From the NCBI GenBank assembly GCA_029781855.1, contig JAKOVX010000059.1, positions 1-64,000 on the forward strand: 64,000 nucleotides of DNA, written 5' to 3'. The notes under the pieces are model-generated. The model was given only the letters and a program-made list of their open reading frames with translations. It made no database searches and was not told the DNA's origin. The position numbers and the translations under genes were made by a program. This document shows positions 34,388 to 42,203 of this stretch, one piece after another. How positions within the stretch are numbered: the stretch's first letter is position 1; every line of letters begins with the position of its first letter. This DNA comes from Acidobacteriota bacterium (GTDB taxonomy: Bacteria; Acidobacteriota; Blastocatellia; Pyrinomonadales; Pyrinomonadaceae).

Positions 34388-34681
34388 ATGACGACTGAGA
34401 AAAAGAAGAAAGATAAAGAGCTGAAAAAGCTCCTTCGAAAGAAAAAGAAAAAGAATGCACTCATCATTTGTCATGACGGGAAGGAGTATTGGACGACTCA
34501 AACCGAGTTTTGGCAATGGGTACGTGAAAGTATTGTCCGAAAGATCGGCGATGCACCTCTCACGGGTCAATTTATCCGTCAGAACGAAGAGTATAACGTT
34601 GTGATCAGCAACACAGTCCTGAATTTGAAGTGCCCGAATCATTTAAGGGAGGCTCTATACGCACGCCGCAAAGCGTATTAG
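34388..34681 (+). CDS. Small lysine-rich protein of unknown function
   Basis: A 97-residue protein. The first 22 residues are almost all Lys, Glu and Leu (KKKKDKELKKLLRKKKKKN). The rest (ALIICHDGKEYWTTQTEFWQWVRESIV ... YNVVISNTVLNLKCPNHLREALY) looks globular. No family is recognised. It sits 56 nt before the wza-like gene and may belong to its operon. The basic head could bind nucleic acid or acidic polymer. Coding status is likely but not proven. Confidence 0.55.
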   Translation: MTTEKKKKDKELKKLLRKKKKKNALIICHDGKEYWTTQTEFWQWVRESIVRKIGDAPLTGQFIRQNEEYNVVISNTVLNLKCPNHLREALYARRKAY

Positions 34682-34737
34682 TCCGCTCAATTAATTCAAG
34701 GACCTTAGGGGGTTCGCCGCTAGAGCAACATAATGCC

Positions 34738-35748
34738 ATGAAGACATCTATTTCGAAGAGAGCGATATTGGGGCTGACGATGATTCTTGGCTCCATGTTG
34801 ATTCCGGGTCATACGTTTTCACAATCCGCCTCGCCGGAAGCGGAATCGAATACTCAATCGAAGTTCACCGGCACCACCCAGAATTATAAGATCGGCCCGG
34901 GCGATGTGATCGATATCGTCGTAACAAAGAATGACACTCTTTCAAGGACCGGTGTGCGAGTAAGTAGCCAGGGCACCATCCAACTGGCCATGCTCGACAA
35001 TGATCTCCCAGCCGCGTGTTTGACCGAGAGCCAACTCGCAGAACGGGTCAAGGAAGCATATAAGAAGTACCTTGTCGCACCGTCTGTCAATGTCTCGGTC
35101 CGAGAGTTCAACTCTAATCCGGTCGCTGTGATCGGTGCTGTGAATTCGCCGGGTAGATTTCAGATGCAGCGGCCGATCCGGGTCGCCGAACTTCTTACGT
35201 TCGTAAACGGGCCGAGTGCGAATGCCGGGCGAACGATCGATATTATCCGTGACCCGTCCCGCCCTTACTGCGAAGGACCGAATCTGGTAAATCCGGGTCC
35301 TGCCAGCGAAGAACTTCTTTCCCTGAACCTGGCTGACGCCTTCAAAGGGGGCGAACAGACGAACCCGTTCGTAAAGGCCGGTGATATCATACGCGTCGCT
35401 GAGGCAGACAAGGTAAATGCCTACATTCAGGGAAATATCCGAAGCAGTCTTGCAATAAGCTTAGCGGAACCGGTTACGCTGACACAAGCCATTGCGATGG
35501 CGGGTGGGCCGACCGCAGGGGCTCGATTGGACAAGATCTCAATCAGGCGACAGATCTCGGGCTCGATAAACCGGGACGAACTCATGGTTAATCTTAAGGA
35601 CATCAATCAAGGTAAGCGGGACGATGTTTTGCTACAGCCGAATGACATTATCGACGTTCCGGGCCCGAGCGGAAGTAGAAAGCTTCTTACCGACATATTC
35701 AGGACGGTGATACCAGCTGTCACGCGTGTTCCGATCTATATTCCATAG
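34738..35748 (+). CDS. Polysaccharide export outer-membrane protein (Wza-like)
   Basis: A 336-residue protein from the ATG at 34738, which begins a signal peptide (KTSISKRAILGLTMILGSMLIPGHTFSQ). The frame is open 36 codons farther up, but that part lies over the previous gene. YKIGPGDVIDIVVTKNDTLSRTGVRVSSQGTIQL is the Poly_export domain, followed by SLBB-type domains (VAVIGAVNSPGRFQMQRPIRVAELL and VNAYIQGNIRSSLAISLAEPVTLTQAIAMAGG). It forms the outer-membrane exit for the polysaccharide and pairs with the Wzc-like protein 40 nt downstream. No lipobox Cys is seen. Confidence 0.9.
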   Translation: MKTSISKRAILGLTMILGSMLIPGHTFSQSASPEAESNTQSKFTGTTQNYKIGPGDVIDIVVTKNDTLSRTGVRVSSQGTIQLAMLDNDLPAACLTESQLAERVKEAYKKYLVAPSVNVSVREFNSNPVAVIGAVNSPGRFQMQRPIRVAELLTFVNGPSANAGRTIDIIRDPSRPYCEGPNLVNPGPASEELLSLNLADAFKGGEQTNPFVKAGDIIRVAEADKVNAYIQGNIRSSLAISLAEPVTLTQAIAMAGGPTAGARLDKISIRRQISGSINRDELMVNLKDINQGKRDDVLLQPNDIIDVPGPSGSRKLLTDIFRTVIPAVTRVPIYIP

Positions 35749-35788
35749 GAAATTCTCCAGCGGCCTCGCATGGTCCGAGTTTTGAAAA

Positions 35789-38230
35789 ATGCAGAACAAT
35801 TTTCAAGTTGTCAGACGAAATCCGCGACAAGATCCTGAGTCGATAGAATCTTTCGAGCAGGATGACTATTACTCGGACGGCTATTACGGCGGTTCGACAC
35901 AAGAACCGTCGGAAAAGCAGCAGCTGTTTAACCTTCTCTCGATCCTCAGAAAGCACTGGCTGTTGATCGTTTTGACCACTCTGCTCGGAACCTTTCTAGT
36001 GATCGTGTATGAAGCTCAAAAGCCCGATTTCTACCAGGCCTCAGTTCGCGTACAAGTGAATAACGAAACGAATCCTGCGGCTGGCGACGGCGGGAATGGT
36101 GCGATCATTTTAAATCAAGGGAATGATCCGTCGTACTTTGCAACTCAGCTGCAGATCCTCGAAGGGCCCGGGCTGATCCGCCGCGTGGTGAAGACGCTTG
36201 ACCTCGAACACAACCCGACCTTCTTCAGGCCGGGAAAAGATCAGGAAACCACTGTTTGGCAAAACGTGCTGCGTATGTTCGGTCTCTACCGCCAGACGCC
36301 GCGGAGCCAGATCGTGACCGTGTCCGGCTCGGACAACAAGTTGGAACTCCAAACGGATCCGACCGCCAACCTCGACAGTCAGGCGGAAGCGTTGGCTCCA
36401 TATGTCGGATATATCAAACGCAACCTGGATGTTTCGCCGGTCAAGGATTCCCGGACGGCAAACAAAGAGACAAGGCTGATCCAGATCGAGTATCAGCATT
36501 ACGATCCGGTGGTGGCGACCAAAGTGGTAAACGCTCTCGCGGACACGTACGTTCTTCAAAATCTTGAACAAAAAGTACAGTCGAACGCTTCGGCCAGCGA
36601 TTTTCTCCAGAAGCGTGTTGCTGAACTCCAGTCGCAGATCCGTTCCGGCGAGGAAAGCCTGATCAACTATGCCAAGGGCCACGAGATCTTATCCCTGGAC
36701 GAGAGTCAGAACACCGTAGTGCAAAGGCTTTCGGATCTAAATAACAAACTCAGCCAGGCAGAGAACGACCGGATAACCGCCGAAGCGGCTTACAAAGCTG
36801 CACTTCAGAATCCGATGACCAGTACGAGCGCGGAAACTAAGGACGCGCGGACAACGGGACTCGAATCGCAGCTCACAAGCCTTCGCCAGCAGTTGGAGCA
36901 GTTAAAGGTCGAATACACTGATGAATGGCCGGAAGTTAAGAAGGTTGAAAACCAGATCGCTGCGATCGAGAAAGAGCTTCAAACGAGTCGAAAACGGTCC
37001 GCTGACACTCAAATCGCCACCCTTCTCCAAGCCTATCGCGAGGCTGCTTCACGAGAAAGTGAATTGAGAAGTAACTTCGAAGTTCAGAGAAATGCTGTAT
37101 TGAATCAGAACGAGGCTGCGATCAATTATCGGATCATACAGCAGGAGATCGATACCAACAAGAGTCTCCTAAACAGCCTTCTACAAAGGTCCCGTGAAAC
37201 TGAGGTGATCCTTAACGGGACTCCGAACAACGTTCACGTCGTTGACAGGGCTCTCGTTCCTAGCTCACCCAGCGGTCCTCAGAGGACAAAGAACGTCATC
37301 ATCGCATTTTTTGCGTCATTATTGGGAGGGATGGCCCTTGCTTTCGGGCTCAACTGGCTTGATGACACTATCCGGATCCCGATAACTTTTCAGGCTCAGT
37401 TGGGCGTACCGGTGATCGGAATGATCCCACAAGCCGGTCGGCGCAGCGCAAACATTCGCTTTCTCTCCAAATTCGGAAAGAATGGGAACGGTAATGGAAA
37501 CGGCAAGGATCCCACTTATGTCGATAGTTTCGAAAAGCCGCTGATTGCGGAAGCCTTTCATCAACTTCGAACGTCACTTTTGTTATCGACCGCCGGCGGA
37601 GCTCCAAAGACGGTTCTCGTTACATCCGGAGAGCCGGCCGAAGGAAAGACGATCACTTCCTTGAATCTCGCGAAAAGTCTGGCCCAGCTCGGCGGCAGAG
37701 TGCTTCTCGTCGATGCGGATCTACGATGTCCCAAAATGCACTCGATCAACGATATCAGCAACTCTTTTGGATTGAGTACGCTTCTGACGGTGCAAGAAGT
37801 GGACCAGGAACTAATTGACAAGGTGATCAAAACAGATGTTGAGCCGAACCTGGATATCTTACCTTCCGGGCCGCGGGTTCCGAATCCGGCAAATCTATTT
37901 ACGTCAGTTCAAATGAGAGGACTGATAGATCGTTTTAGGGCAGTCTATTCCTACATCATTGTTGACTCACCGCCGCTATTGTATTTTGCTGATAGCGTGA
38001 TCCTGTCGACCCAAGTCGAAGCGGTCATCATTGTCGCCCGGGCCGACTTCAGCTCACGCGATGTTCTAATGCGCGCACGGCAAAAAATGCAGGATGTCAG
38101 AGGAAATGTCGTGGGTATCGTATTGAACGATATACGACTCAGCAGCTTCAAATATTACAACAACGTCTACTATAAGCAACTCGAAGAGGCGGAGATCGAA
38201 GAGGCGGGCGAAAGCGTACTTCATCTTTGA
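35789..38230 (+). CDS. Polysaccharide co-polymerase / bacterial tyrosine kinase (Wzc-like)
   Basis: An 813-residue inner-membrane protein. First membrane segment HWLLIVLTTLLGTFLVIVYEA (about 51-71) and second NVIIAFFASLLGGMALAFGLNW (about 508-530) flank a long periplasmic Wzz domain with coiled coils. The cytoplasmic BY-kinase has Walker A SGEPAEGKT (about 612), Walker A' LLVDADLRCP, and Walker B YIIVDSPP. The end has a tyrosine cluster (FKYYNNVYYKQLE), the autophosphorylation tail. It sets chain length and coordinates export with Wza. A short Asn/Gly-rich linker (NGNGNGNGKD) precedes the kinase. Confidence 0.93.
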   Translation: MQNNFQVVRRNPRQDPESIESFEQDDYYSDGYYGGSTQEPSEKQQLFNLLSILRKHWLLIVLTTLLGTFLVIVYEAQKPDFYQASVRVQVNNETNPAAGDGGNGAIILNQGNDPSYFATQLQILEGPGLIRRVVKTLDLEHNPTFFRPGKDQETTVWQNVLRMFGLYRQTPRSQIVTVSGSDNKLELQTDPTANLDSQAEALAPYVGYIKRNLDVSPVKDSRTANKETRLIQIEYQHYDPVVATKVVNALADTYVLQNLEQKVQSNASASDFLQKRVAELQSQIRSGEESLINYAKGHEILSLDESQNTVVQRLSDLNNKLSQAENDRITAEAAYKAALQNPMTSTSAETKDARTTGLESQLTSLRQQLEQLKVEYTDEWPEVKKVENQIAAIEKELQTSRKRSADTQIATLLQAYREAASRESELRSNFEVQRNAVLNQNEAAINYRIIQQEIDTNKSLLNSLLQRSRETEVILNGTPNNVHVVDRALVPSSPSGPQRTKNVIIAFFASLLGGMALAFGLNWLDDTIRIPITFQAQLGVPVIGMIPQAGRRSANIRFLSKFGKNGNGNGNGKDPTYVDSFEKPLIAEAFHQLRTSLLLSTAGGAPKTVLVTSGEPAEGKTITSLNLAKSLAQLGGRVLLVDADLRCPKMHSINDISNSFGLSTLLTVQEVDQELIDKVIKTDVEPNLDILPSGPRVPNPANLFTSVQMRGLIDRFRAVYSYIIVDSPPLLYFADSVILSTQVEAVIIVARADFSSRDVLMRARQKMQDVRGNVVGIVLNDIRLSSFKYYNNVYYKQLEEAEIEEAGESVLHL

Positions 38231-38422
38231 GTTATTATCAGTGGTTCGTATCACCGGTCGCTGTTGAGAGCTTATACAGGTAAGGTGAGCCGGGCCGGTT
38301 AGGCGGCTTAGGGTTGCCGAGTGTGCGTTGTCCGCTATTCCGATTAAGTGCGTTCGCCGGGTAATGGTTCCCTTCTCACATGATTCGGGCGGTCCGCCAA
38401 CTGGGCCTCCGGCTTTTAACTT

Positions 38423-39484
38423 ATGATCAACAACTTTCGAGAAGAGAGTCTGAAGCATGTTGGAGGGATTCGCGGGTCCGGAAAATGTCTTCTTATTGGC
38501 GAGGTTGCCCAGACCCACGACGGAAGCCTTGGGGCGGCACATGCGTTCATCGATGCGATAGCTGATGCAGGTGCCGACGCCGTGAAATTCCAGACTCACA
38601 TCGCGGACGAAGAGAGCACTCCGGGAGAACCATGGCGTGTCAAATTCAGCCCCCAGGACGAGACAAGATTCGACTATTGGAAACGGATGGAGTTTTCGAA
38701 GGATCAATGGCGTGGCCTTAAGGATCATGCGGACGAACGAGGGATCCTTTTTCTCAGTACCCCGTTCTCGGAACGTGCGGCGGAAATACTTTCGGAGATA
38801 GGAATGAAGTTGTGGAAGGTGGCCTCCGGAGAGGTCGGCAACATACCGCTTCTTAAAAGAATTTCAGCATCAGGTGATCCCGTAATCCTGTCATCGGGAA
38901 TGAGTGACTGGGAGGAGCTTGATCTGGCTGTCGAGACAATTCGTGAAGCCGGAAACCCGCTTGCTGTCCTGCAATGCACTTCTGCCTATCCCTGCCCGCC
39001 GGAGAGGGTCGGGTTAAATTTGCTTGAGGTTTTGAGGGAGCGGTATGGTGTCGCAGTCGGACTTTCGGATCATACAGGTAATATTTATGCCGGCCTTGCT
39101 GCCGTGACTCTCGGTGCCGATGTACTCGAGGTACATGTGACTCTCAGCCGGGAAATGTTCGGCCCGGATGTACCGGCTTCGCTGACAACACAAGAGCTAC
39201 GGCAGTTGGTCGACGGCACTCGGCAGATCGAGCGAATGAAAAGTTCTCCGGTTGATAAGGATGTGGCGGGTGACGATCTCACAGAGCTTCGCTTGATTTT
39301 CACCAAAAGTGTTGTGGCGAGTACTGGCCTGCCGGCCGGGACCACACTTACTGCCGCGCACCTTAAATTGAAGAAGCCGGGAAATGGCCTTCCTGCCAAA
39401 GAGATTCCGAAGTTAATTGGCCGAAGGCTTAAACATGCACTGAAGGCAGATGAAATGCTCCAGCCTTATCACATCGACGGCTGA
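38423..39484 (+). CDS. neuB: N-acetylneuraminate (nonulosonic acid) synthase
   Basis: A 353-residue protein. GEVAQTHDGSLGAAHAFIDAIADAGADAVKFQTH is the N-terminal NeuB barrel with its active-site Glu/His and Lys. Further blocks are KVASGEVGNIPLL, ILSSGMSDWEE, VLQCTSAYPCPPERVGLNLL and GLSDHTGN. The last 65 residues are the SAF/antifreeze-like domain (RLIFTKSVVASTGLPAGTTLTAAHLKLKKPGNGL). NeuB condenses N-acetylmannosamine, or a bacillosamine-type analogue, with phosphoenolpyruvate. The neighbours neuC and neuA point to Neu5Ac or a close analogue. It lies about 190 nt after wzc. Confidence 0.9.
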   Translation: MINNFREESLKHVGGIRGSGKCLLIGEVAQTHDGSLGAAHAFIDAIADAGADAVKFQTHIADEESTPGEPWRVKFSPQDETRFDYWKRMEFSKDQWRGLKDHADERGILFLSTPFSERAAEILSEIGMKLWKVASGEVGNIPLLKRISASGDPVILSSGMSDWEELDLAVETIREAGNPLAVLQCTSAYPCPPERVGLNLLEVLRERYGVAVGLSDHTGNIYAGLAAVTLGADVLEVHVTLSREMFGPDVPASLTTQELRQLVDGTRQIERMKSSPVDKDVAGDDLTELRLIFTKSVVASTGLPAGTTLTAAHLKLKKPGNGLPAKEIPKLIGRRLKHALKADEMLQPYHIDG

Positions 39485-39526
39485 CTTGTTGGATCTACTG
39501 CTATTGCGAACGAATAAACTTCAAAT

Positions 39527-40681
39527 ATGCCCAGAAAAATTTGTGTTGTTGTAACTGCCCGGCCGAGTTACAGCCGGATCAAGACCGCACTCCGGGCGAT
39601 CATGGAGCATCCCGACCTTGAGCTTCAGCTGGTAGTTGCCGCCTCCGCGTTACTCGACCGCTACGGGACCGCCGTCAACTATATCGAGAACGATGGATTT
39701 CCGATCGCCGCGAGGGTCTACATGGTTCTTGAAGGCGAAAACCCTGCATCGATGGCGAAAACTACCGGGCTTGGTATGCTTGAGCTCGCAACCGTTTTCG
39801 ATAACCTAAAACCTGACGTCGTGGTGACGGTCGCGGACCGATTCGAGACCCTCGCGACCGCCGTTGCCGCGTCATATATGAATATCCCGGTGGCCCACAT
39901 TCAAGGCGGCGAGGTGACCGGATCGATCGACGAAAAGGTCCGCCATGCCGTAACAAAACTTGCCGACCTGCACCTGGTATCGACAGATGGCGCCGGCGCG
40001 AGGGTCGAACGGATGGGGGAGGAACACCGAAAGGTCTTTGTCACGGGTTGCCCGTCGATCGATCTGGCCGCGGAGATCACTGATGACCCGGGACTCAATT
40101 TCAATCCATTCGAGCGATACGGCGGTGTAGGTGAACTCCACGAGTTGACCAACGGGTACATAGTGGTCATGCAGCACCCGGTGACGACAGAACACGAAAG
40201 GGCCAGGTCTCACGTAATGGAAACACTTGAAGCCGTCCATGAGATCAATATGCCGACGCTCTGGTTTTGGCCGAACGTCGACGCCGGTTCGGACGGTACT
40301 TCGAACGGGATCCGTTCGTTCAGAGAAAAATACAAACCGGAAAATATCAACTTTTTCAAGAACATGGCCCCGACGGATTTTCTCAGGCTTTTGTATAGCA
40401 GCCGTTGTCTGGTCGGCAATTCAAGCGTCGGAATTCGGGAATGTTCATTCCTGGGCGTCCCGGTTGTAAATATCGGCACGCGGCAACAAGGCCGGGAGCG
40501 TGGTCGAAACGTTGTTGATGTCGGTTATTCGAGGGATGAGATCAGGGCCGCTATCGAACGCCAGATCGGGAACGGTCGGTACGGCCAAGACACTCTCTAT
40601 GGCGACGGGAAAGCCGGAATACGGATCTCGGAAGTCCTCGCCAAGGCGCCGCTTGAGATCGAAAAGCGTCTCACGTATTGA
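39527..40681 (+). CDS. neuC: UDP-N-acetylglucosamine 2-epimerase, hydrolysing
   Basis: A 384-residue protein with the NeuC/WecB fold. The N-terminus has KICVVVTARPSYSRIKTALRAI, DRFETLATAVAASYMNIPVAHIQGGEVTGSIDEKVRHAVTKLADLHLVST holds the family's Glu/His/Arg residues. C-terminal PTDFLRLLYSSRCLVGNSSVGIRECSFLGVPVVNIGTRQQGRERGRNVVDV is the UDP-binding part. It turns UDP-GlcNAc into UDP and N-acetylmannosamine, the NeuB substrate. 43 nt downstream of neuB and 52 nt upstream of neuA. Confidence 0.92.
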   Translation: MPRKICVVVTARPSYSRIKTALRAIMEHPDLELQLVVAASALLDRYGTAVNYIENDGFPIAARVYMVLEGENPASMAKTTGLGMLELATVFDNLKPDVVVTVADRFETLATAVAASYMNIPVAHIQGGEVTGSIDEKVRHAVTKLADLHLVSTDGAGARVERMGEEHRKVFVTGCPSIDLAAEITDDPGLNFNPFERYGGVGELHELTNGYIVVMQHPVTTEHERARSHVMETLEAVHEINMPTLWFWPNVDAGSDGTSNGIRSFREKYKPENINFFKNMAPTDFLRLLYSSRCLVGNSSVGIRECSFLGVPVVNIGTRQQGRERGRNVVDVGYSRDEIRAAIERQIGNGRYGQDTLYGDGKAGIRISEVLAKAPLEIEKRLTY

Positions 40682-40732
40682 TCAGCGGCAATATTACGCC
40701 TACCGACCGATAGCGAAAGGGCCTGAAGAATA

Positions 40733-41434
40733 ATGAGAGTTTTGGGAATAATTCCTGCTCGGGGTGGGTCGAAAGGCGTTCCGAGAAAGAATATCAAGAT
40801 GCTCTGCGGCAAGCCGCTCCTTGCCTATACGGTCGACGGCGCTTTGGCAGCCAGACGGCTGTCAAAAGTTGTCCTCAGCACCGAGGATGAAGAGATCGCC
40901 CAGATAGGGAGAGACCTTGGAATCGAAGTGCCGTTTATGCGCCCGGTCGAGCTTGCCGAAGATACTACTCCGACAATGCCGGTCGTACTGCATGCGGTCA
41001 AGACGTTGGAGAGATCCGGTGAGTCATTTGATGCTGTTTGCCTGCTTCAACCGACAAATCCATTGAGGCGGCCGGCGGATATCGACGCATGTATCGAGCT
41101 GATGGAGGAGAGTGGTGCCGATTCGGTCGTCAGCGTGCTTCCGGTACCCGAAACGTATAACCCGATGTGGGTTTACTGGAAAGCAAGTGACGGAAGCCTT
41201 TCTCTATCGTCGGGGGAGCAAGAACCGATCGTGCGGAGGCAGGAATTGCCCCGGGCGTTCTACCGGGACGGCTCAGTATATGTGACCCGGAGTGAGGTAC
41301 TGACCGAACACGGGAATCTCTACGGCCGGAGAATCCAGAGCTATGAAATGGACGCTCAGTATGCGGTCAACATAGATACGCCGTTTGACTGGGAAAAAGC
41401 CGAACGGATGATACGGGAGTTGGCTGCGAAGTAA
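40733..41434 (+). CDS. neuA: CMP-N-acetylneuraminic acid synthetase-like cytidylyltransferase
   Basis: A 233-residue protein. IPARGGSKGVPRKNIKMLCGKPLLAYTVDGAL is the CTP-binding start of acylneuraminate cytidylyltransferases, followed by VVLSTEDEEIAQIG, VCLLQPTNPLRRPADID and YRDGSVYVTRSEVL. It activates the nonulosonic acid as the CMP-sugar for a transferase. Third gene of the neuBCA set. Identity as the sialic-acid activating enzyme follows from context. Confidence 0.92.
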   Translation: MRVLGIIPARGGSKGVPRKNIKMLCGKPLLAYTVDGALAARRLSKVVLSTEDEEIAQIGRDLGIEVPFMRPVELAEDTTPTMPVVLHAVKTLERSGESFDAVCLLQPTNPLRRPADIDACIELMEESGADSVVSVLPVPETYNPMWVYWKASDGSLSLSSGEQEPIVRRQELPRAFYRDGSVYVTRSEVLTEHGNLYGRRIQSYEMDAQYAVNIDTPFDWEKAERMIRELAAK

Positions 41435-41468
41435 TAACGACGGGAATCAACGGCTCACAAATACAACG

Positions 41469-42203
41469 ATGGCCCTTACGATTTACGAAATAATTCGGCG
41501 AAGCTGCGACCCCTTGCTGCCGCCGCTCAACCGCAAGGTCCGAAGCCGGGCTTTGCGTGAGGCGAAGGCTAGCGACCGGCGGCTTTCAATCCTGGATGTC
41601 GGCGGACGCAAATCGCCCTATACGATCGGATTGCCGGCGGACGTCACGATCATTGACCTTCCCCGCGAGACCGAGGTCCAACGAGACTTGAATCTTGGGG
41701 TCAACGAGCAGATAGCTGACGAGTTGAAGAAGCGGCGGAGTAATATTCACAGTGTCATTTTTGGAGATATGACGTGCTCGGATCTGCCATCGGCGTCGTA
41801 TGACCTGGTGATCGCGGTGGAGGTGCTGGAACATGTACTGGAAGATGCGAAGTTCGTCAGCGAAGTGTCACGGGTGCTGATCCCCGGAGGCAAATTCATT
41901 ATGACGACGCCGAACGGAGACTTCGTCGAGAATAGGAATCCGGATCATAAGCGCCACTATAAGAAGGCGCAGTTAGCCGGACTCCTGTCCGAGTATTTTG
42001 AGAACGTCGAGGTGGAGTATGCGATCGCCGGAGGCTACTACCGTAAGATCGGACTGAGGTCTTGGTCCCTGACGCGCCCCCAGCAAACCGTACTCAGTAT
42101 TTTCGGCAATATCGTAAACTCGATCCAGTCGGCTGAAAAGGGGATTTCTGGCCGGGCTTTAGGGACTCACCACCTTATCGCGACGGCACAAAAGGCGTTC
42201 TAA
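41469..42203 (+). CDS. Class I SAM-dependent methyltransferase
   Basis: A 244-residue protein. The SAM-binding loop is RLSILDVGGRKSPY (about 38-51), followed by VIFGDMTCSDLPSASYDLVIAVEVLEHVLEDAKFVSEVSRVLIPGGKFIMTTPNG, a typical Methyltransf_11 core. The methyl acceptor is unknown; a sugar or cap of the glycan is likely given the neighbours. It overlaps the next gene by one base (TAATG), so the two are translationally coupled. Confidence 0.85.
   Translation: MALTIYEIIRRSCDPLLPPLNRKVRSRALREAKASDRRLSILDVGGRKSPYTIGLPADVTIIDLPRETEVQRDLNLGVNEQIADELKKRRSNIHSVIFGDMTCSDLPSASYDLVIAVEVLEHVLEDAKFVSEVSRVLIPGGKFIMTTPNGDFVENRNPDHKRHYKKAQLAGLLSEYFENVEVEYAIAGGYYRKIGLRSWSLTRPQQTVLSIFGNIVNSIQSAEKGISGRALGTHHLIATAQKAF

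Noticed and set aside
36110-36682. A 190-residue minus-strand open frame inside the Wzc-like gene
   Set aside because: It lies antisense to a well-supported conserved domain and shows no family pattern.
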